From the NCBI GenBank assembly GCA_025602915.1, contig JAHLJZ010000029.1, positions 186,001 through 250,000 of the forward strand: a stretch of 64,000 nt of DNA. The letters are read 5' to 3'. The notes beneath the pieces were generated by a model. It did not search any database and was not told the DNA's origin. It saw only the letters and a list, made by a program, of their open reading frames with translations. Positions 59,295 to 64,000 of this stretch are shown here, one piece after another. Position numbers and translations under genes: made by a program. How positions within the stretch are numbered: the stretch's first letter is position 1; every line of letters starts with the position of its first letter. Source of the stretch: Paraphysoderma sedebokerense. Lineage: Eukaryota > Blastocladiomycota > Physodermatomycetes > Physodermatales > Physodermataceae.

Positions 59295-60710
59295 CTCATT
59301 TTACTCGCCAGCGTACTCTCTTTCGCGACATCTCTTCGCCGAGCCCAAAGTCGGCCAAACAGACATTTCCACTCCCGGGACTTAACTCCAACATATTGTC
59401 TAATTTAATGTCTCGATGCACAAGATCATTCGCATGTTCTTACGTACTGACCTAGGAGAAATAATGCGTAGGATCGATCCGTTACGCAATGTCCCCAGAC
59501 ATAGACCAGGAACATTTGATCACTCCTACTACCATTTGCATCCCCACTTTCATGTCCGAGCGGATCCATCGCGGATGCGGTTTGTAAACCTTGTGATATT
59601 TGTACTGATTAAGGATTCTTTTACTGATGGCATATCACCGAACGTTTCCTCCCCATTAGCGGCCAGTGCACGGGACGATCTTGAGTCCCTCATTTACTCC
59701 CTGATATGCCTTTTGACGGGAGAACTCGAGTACATTGACAAGTTGTGCGAGTATCAATGTATCAAAGGCGAAAATAAGGATTCGCGAAACACTCAACTTA
59801 AATTCAACAACAAAATGGCGGACTTGAAGACCTATGATGGGGATATTTTAGTTTTCCAGCTATGCGGCCGCTCTTCCGCCTTATTTTACTTCTTGAATCC
59901 TTCGTTTTCTCATGTCATTTAATCGGCTGATTTGTGTTACGTTTATTTCCTTAGTCTTTGTCTGTGGACATTGCGTAACTGATCGATCCTTGCTTTATTT
60001 CTCCTAGGTCAATACGTTAAAACATGTACATGCGAAAGGCATTGTGCATCGGGACATTAAGTTAGAGAACATGTTGGAGTTGAGTCCCGGAAGCGAAAAT
60101 GTCTGTTTGGCCGACTTTGGGCTCGGCGAAGAGATCGGACAGTGTAATGAAGGAGAGTAGCCGGTACTCTTTTTTTCATGTCCGAGAGAATCCATCGCGG
60201 ATGTGGTTTGTAAACCTTGTGATATGTGTACTGATTTAGGATTCTTTTACTGATGGCATATCACCGAACGTTTCCTCCCCATTAGCGGCCAGTGCACGGG
60301 ACGATCTTGAGTCCCTCATTTACTCCCTGATATGCCTTTTGACGGGAGAACTCAAACTTTTTTTATTTTTTTGAAAAATCTGTGGTAAATTTATTAAGAT
60401 GAATTCCAATTTTTATATTGCAGAAGGGGTCGTACCCTTCCTGGGAGTCTCTCGGGACCCCAAACCTATGATGGGGATATTTTAGTTTTCCAGCTATGCG
60501 GCCGCTCTTTAATGAGCTTCGTGAATCAATGGGACATTGCTAGAGTCTGTAAAGTGGGGATGCAGATGGTAATCAAAGTTTCCTTAGTCTTTGTCTGTGG
60601 ACATTGCGTAACTGATCGATCCTTGCTTTATTTCTCCTAGGTCAATACGTTAAAACATGTACATGCGAAAGGCATTGTGCATCGGGACATTAAGTTAGAG
60701 ACTAAGGCCA
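59295..60710. pseudogene. Rearranged array of CK1-like kinase fragments
   Basis: Pieces of one protein kinase occur out of order. Catalytic-loop/DFG segments (HVHAKGIVHRDIKLEN and VCLADFGLGEE) are at about 60001-60135 (+) and 60640-60702 (+, truncated). An inverted copy covers about 59295-59510 (-). The helix-F segment (SARDDLESLIYSLICLLTGE) is at about 59650-59729 and 60270-60355. An N-lobe end (YDGDILVFQLCGRS) is at about 59830-59875 and 60462-60507. Blocks 59550-59729, 59829-59875 and 59947-60067 recur at 60176-60355, 60460-60507 and 60585-60702, which indicates a tandem duplication of about 630 bp with indels. No copy is complete. Confidence 0.75.
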
Positions 60711-60766
60711 TGGTATGTTAAGCGTTGTTCGACCGTAAATATCTGTCATCGCGATTTGGTACTTAG

Positions 60767-63646
60767 AACTGTTTCGAAGGAACTTCCTCCGAGATATGCT
60801 CTCCCTGACAAAACACCCGTGTGGCCTTCAAATGACCAGGTATTTTTGCATTGTGGTCTTGAAAGTCTGAGTAGGTTAACAATGATCTATCTATTCACGG
60901 TATTTGCTAGATAAAGCAATTGCAGTGCAAATATTCTGTTAAAATTGGGGGCAATCCTGTAAGTTTTTGTGCAAAGTCCGATTCGGTAGGGACAGACATC
61001 TAAATCAGTGTTGGATCCCCTAGGTGCAACCCTTGCGACCGCAACTTCCTTCATGGGACAGAGGTTGTGAGCCAATGTATCCCAAGGTATTTATATTGTG
61101 TTTGACTGACGAAAACTTAACCGATACGCTGACACACTTATATTCGCTCATTCTACCAAAAGGTTGCACTGGCTCGGGCTCAAGATGGGTTTCAGCGGGA
61201 CGTGGATGCGAATTCACAAAATGATTCAATGGCTTTGAGAGTCGATCTCCGATTCTTGGACGAGGATGATCCAGTAAGTGTAACGATTATAGCTTCCGTA
61301 GCGGGTTGCATGTTGGCGGATCCTAAGGTTTGACTTTCTAGCTCCCCGCTTATCCTCCACAACATCGTGGAACCTTGTTACCATATCCGCCCGGTTTGTT
61401 CTTCCCATGTCCTGAAGTGGACGCCAATGCGACAGACAATGTATGTATCGATATACAGCCAACTCTGTTTATCTCACTCTGGATGGATGTATTAATCAAT
61501 CACTCCATCTATTTCGTTACGACAAAGGTCCCGTTGATACCTCAGACGCCAAGGTTCGCTCCTATAGCGCCGCCACAGCAAATGATCAGCTCAATGATAT
61601 GCAACAAAGTGGCCGTCAGAACGAGTACCGGCCTTGTAATCCTCTCGGACGCAGTTCTACATCATTCAATCCAGAAGCAGCTGTTCAAATTCGAAATGAT
61701 GCTGCACAAATTGAAAATCTGTTGAACAATTGCTCCGATGTTAGCTCTGAGAGCTCACTGTCCGGTCACTCTTCTGACCCGGTGTCTGCGGTTGATGAAG
61801 AAATAGAAAAGGTAAGCGTTAGTGCAAGAGTTACCATGAAGACATTAGCTAAGAATGTATTTTTTAATTGCAGAATGTGAACGTTTCCGGAAAAACCATG
61901 CCCAAGGCTGTGGAACGTTTTCCCGACATAGTAGCCAACCGATATAAGGTTTTGAAGGTATTAGGAGAGGGGGGTTGCGGAGGTGGTTTATGCCGGGACG
62001 GATATGGAGACTGGCGTTGACGTCGCCATCAAGTTTGATCATGATAACGACAACAGAATGCTGCAGAACGAGGTGGAAAAATATCAGCTACTCTGTGGTT
62101 GTGGTATGTGTACCTTCATCACTTTCACTTCATAAGGTGTTAGTTAAATAGTGACATACTTCTAGTCGGTATCCCGGATCTGCTTGCTTACGGACTTGAC
62201 GTGGAGCAACCCTTCATTGTCCTTCCGCAATTGACTAGAACCCTTGCGGACAAGATGAAGGCTTTATACTATTCATTCGGCATCATACCTATGTCGATTG
62301 TTCTGAAGGACTTTCGTAAAACAGTACGTAATGGGGTGCCACTTTCTATACACAATCTGCATTCTGTTGATGTCTGACCTCATGATTCAACAACATTAGA
62401 TTGAGATTGCAAAATCGATGCATTTTAAGAAGATCAACCACCAAGATTTGAAACCTCAGAACATAATGGAAGACGAAAACGGAAATATCCACTTTGTGGA
62501 TTTCAGTGCTGCCCCCTTCGCTTATGAGGAGAAAGTATCTGTCACGACACCCGAGTACATGAGCCTCCGTCTACACGAAGGTTTAGGTAAGTAATTTCTT
62601 GGAGTGGTTTAGAATCAGCAACTTGCTGTGGGACATTAACATACAATCCTCTCAGTTCAAAACGCTGTGGATGATTTGCAGTCGTTGCTTTTTACCTTCA
62701 TAGAGTACAGCAGAGGACCTGTTAAGCGATTGCCCTGGTTTAACAACAGAGAAAACGGAATCGAACATATCGGGACTCTAAAGAGAGATAGGCTTCCAAA
62801 GATTTTGGGAAAAGGTATGCTCGACTGCGAGAACTGAATTCAATAAGATAATTGACTGTTCTCTAAATGGTCATTTTCTTTACAGCAAAAATGATTCATT
62901 TGAACAAGATCGCCGGCATGATTCTTTCTCTTAACTCATTCAATCCTGTCGATTACGATGCATTCATTCAATATTTGGAACAAGCGGCGAAAGAAGTGCT
63001 GTATACGGAGTTGGTTGTTGGATACAGCGAAATGCATCTTGAAGAATTATTCCGTGACGTCTGTGAAACCAACCATGTGGACAGCAACAAACAGATGCCC
63101 AACTTTGACAAAATTCCCGATCAAGAGCTATCCTGTCAATTATCCGAACCAGTATCAGATGCAATGGCACCCACATGCGGAACTTTAACGAACCGGACAA
63201 CTCCTGTCACAATCAACTCCTCCTTGTCAATCGCGATGATCGACGAAGCTGATGAGGGGTTAGAACCAAAATTTAATCATACACAGCCGTATCGACTTTC
63301 TTCGCGTCTTGCGTCTTTCTATTCCATTTCTCAATCAGACTTCGGGGTCGAATCAATCGATGAGGAAAAAAACAATTCGGAGGTATGTCGACCGGGGACA
63401 CCAACATCCTATAGTGGATTAGCTTTTATGTTTTCTAAAAGCGGTCGCAACGCCGAAACGCAAGACTGCACTCGGGAAAAACAAGTTCCTGTAATGTTAC
63501 TTGGATCAATAGAGAGATGCGAGTTGCCGAATATCGGCGGTCAGAATCTCTCACAGGAGGTCAGAAAGCTGTTTCATCCTTCATGTTCCGACATCGAATG
63601 TGTGACTAACTTTAATATAGCCCTATCCCACGGTATGGTTAGATAA
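60767..63646 (+). CDS. Divergent CK1-like protein kinase, 5' end unresolved
   Basis: Exons read as 60767-60839, 60911-60958, 61024-61086, 61163-61273, 61342-61393, 61528-61811, 61874-62103, 62166-62323, 62400-62586, 62656-62814 and 62886-63646. The N-terminal part is Pro-rich (LPAYPPQHRGTLLPYPPG) and then Ser/Asn-rich. The kinase domain starts RYKVLKVLGEG, followed by VDVAIKFDHD (VAIK lysine), HQDLKPQNIM (HRD as HQD), FVDFSAAPF (DFG as DFS), TPEYMS (APE region) and VDDLQSLLF. A run of six G at 61969-61974 breaks the glycine-rich loop frame; with five G the loop reads GEGVAEVVYAGTD. Exon sums are in phase only if one base there is extra. The tail is Ser-rich, and further exons up to about 63950 are possible. 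The true start lies upstream and is unclear. Confidence 0.7.
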
Positions 63647-64000
63647 AGAAAGTAAAAAACAATGCAGTGTGCCCTCCCCCAACAAAATTATCAACGAACA
63701 GCGTTCTGAAACTTCTACTTTAAAAGATAGGAATTTCGTGATGGAGACCTCAAAATATACATCCTTCACCCAGGTATGTTCTAATGTTTCTTTATAGAAA
63801 ACATAGCGTCACTGACTTCAATGCTGTTATGTCGATTGTTAGGACGCTATACAATTTGCGTTCATGTCAACACCTTTTAAAATCGCGCGACCTTTCGATA
63901 TATGCCGCGACATAAGCGATAGTTTCATTCGTCATCAGACCGTATTTTAATGATGGTATACAAGGTCGAAAGATAAAGGCATATACTAAAAGGCTAAAGT
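63647..64000 (+). other. Possible 3' exons at the window end
   Basis: Two open segments (about 63681-63774, with NEQRSETSTLKDRNFVMETS, and about 63842-63949, with DAIQFAFMSTPFKIARPFDI) are separated by a GTATGT...TTGTTAG intron and end in a stop. They may be the last exons of the kinase gene or of a separate gene. The splice from 63646 is not in phase. Confidence 0.3.

Noticed and set aside
59416-59922. 168-codon plus-strand ORF
   Set aside because: Its first part is antisense to the inverted kinase fragment, and the rest joins a C-lobe piece to an N-lobe piece. It is a chance frame across a rearranged locus.

Overview
This is a compact, intron-dense nuclear segment of a eukaryote, at roughly 60% A+T. 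Typical introns are 45-80 nt with GT..AG ends and CTAAC/CTAAT-like branch sites. The gene set points to an opisthokont: a Gna1-type UDP-GlcNAc pathway enzyme, a BIG1/Voa1-like V-ATPase accessory protein, a TALE homeobox gene and an Lsm11 protein. An early-diverging fungus, or a protist close to fungi, fits best. The exact lineage cannot be fixed from the sequence alone. I saw no tRNA, rRNA, CRISPR array or prokaryotic operon. Exon chains below were assembled by eye and checked by phase and total length.

Layout. 0-9.9 kb: an LSM11-like gene (+), an 11-exon TBC1D9-type GRAM/TBC/EF-hand Rab-GAP (-), a 62-aa membrane protein (-), mitochondrial release factor 1 (+) and an unknown gene (-). 9.95-16.1 kb: a gene-poor graveyard of LTR retrotransposon remnants. 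It holds a solo LTR, a small palindromic element with its own target-site duplication, and nested insertions. 16.1-24.8 kb: BIG1/Voa1-like (-), proteasome alpha-6 (+), the DDX11/CHL1 iron-sulfur helicase in 17 exons (+) and GNA1 (+). 25.4-34.6 kb: one 20-exon gene for a 2,575-aa Tpr/Mlp nuclear-basket protein. 35.2-39.3 kb: a bacterial-type class II HMG-CoA reductase, split by five introns and carrying a ~710-residue C-terminal extension of unknown function. 39.9-41.3 kb: a candidate SPO16-like meiotic gene. 41.8-48.8 kb: ASCC3/Slh1, a tandem Ski2-like helicase. 49.1-50.3 kb: an HD-domain phosphohydrolase. 50.8-52.1 kb: a TALE homeobox gene with a MEINOX-like N-terminal region. 52.8-53.9 kb: a RhoGAP gene with an apparent frameshift. 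54.7-56.6 kb: a GNAT acetyltransferase. 56.8-64 kb: poorly resolved sequence, then a rearranged array of protein-kinase fragments and a divergent CK1-like kinase gene.

Most genes are housekeeping and do not form a cluster. Strong candidates for attention are the class II HMG-CoA reductase fusion, which would replace the membrane-anchored class I enzyme of animals and fungi with a soluble one; the Lsm11 homologue, which implies U7-type histone pre-mRNA processing; the MEINOX-TALE protein; the palindromic retroelement; and the scrambled kinase locus.
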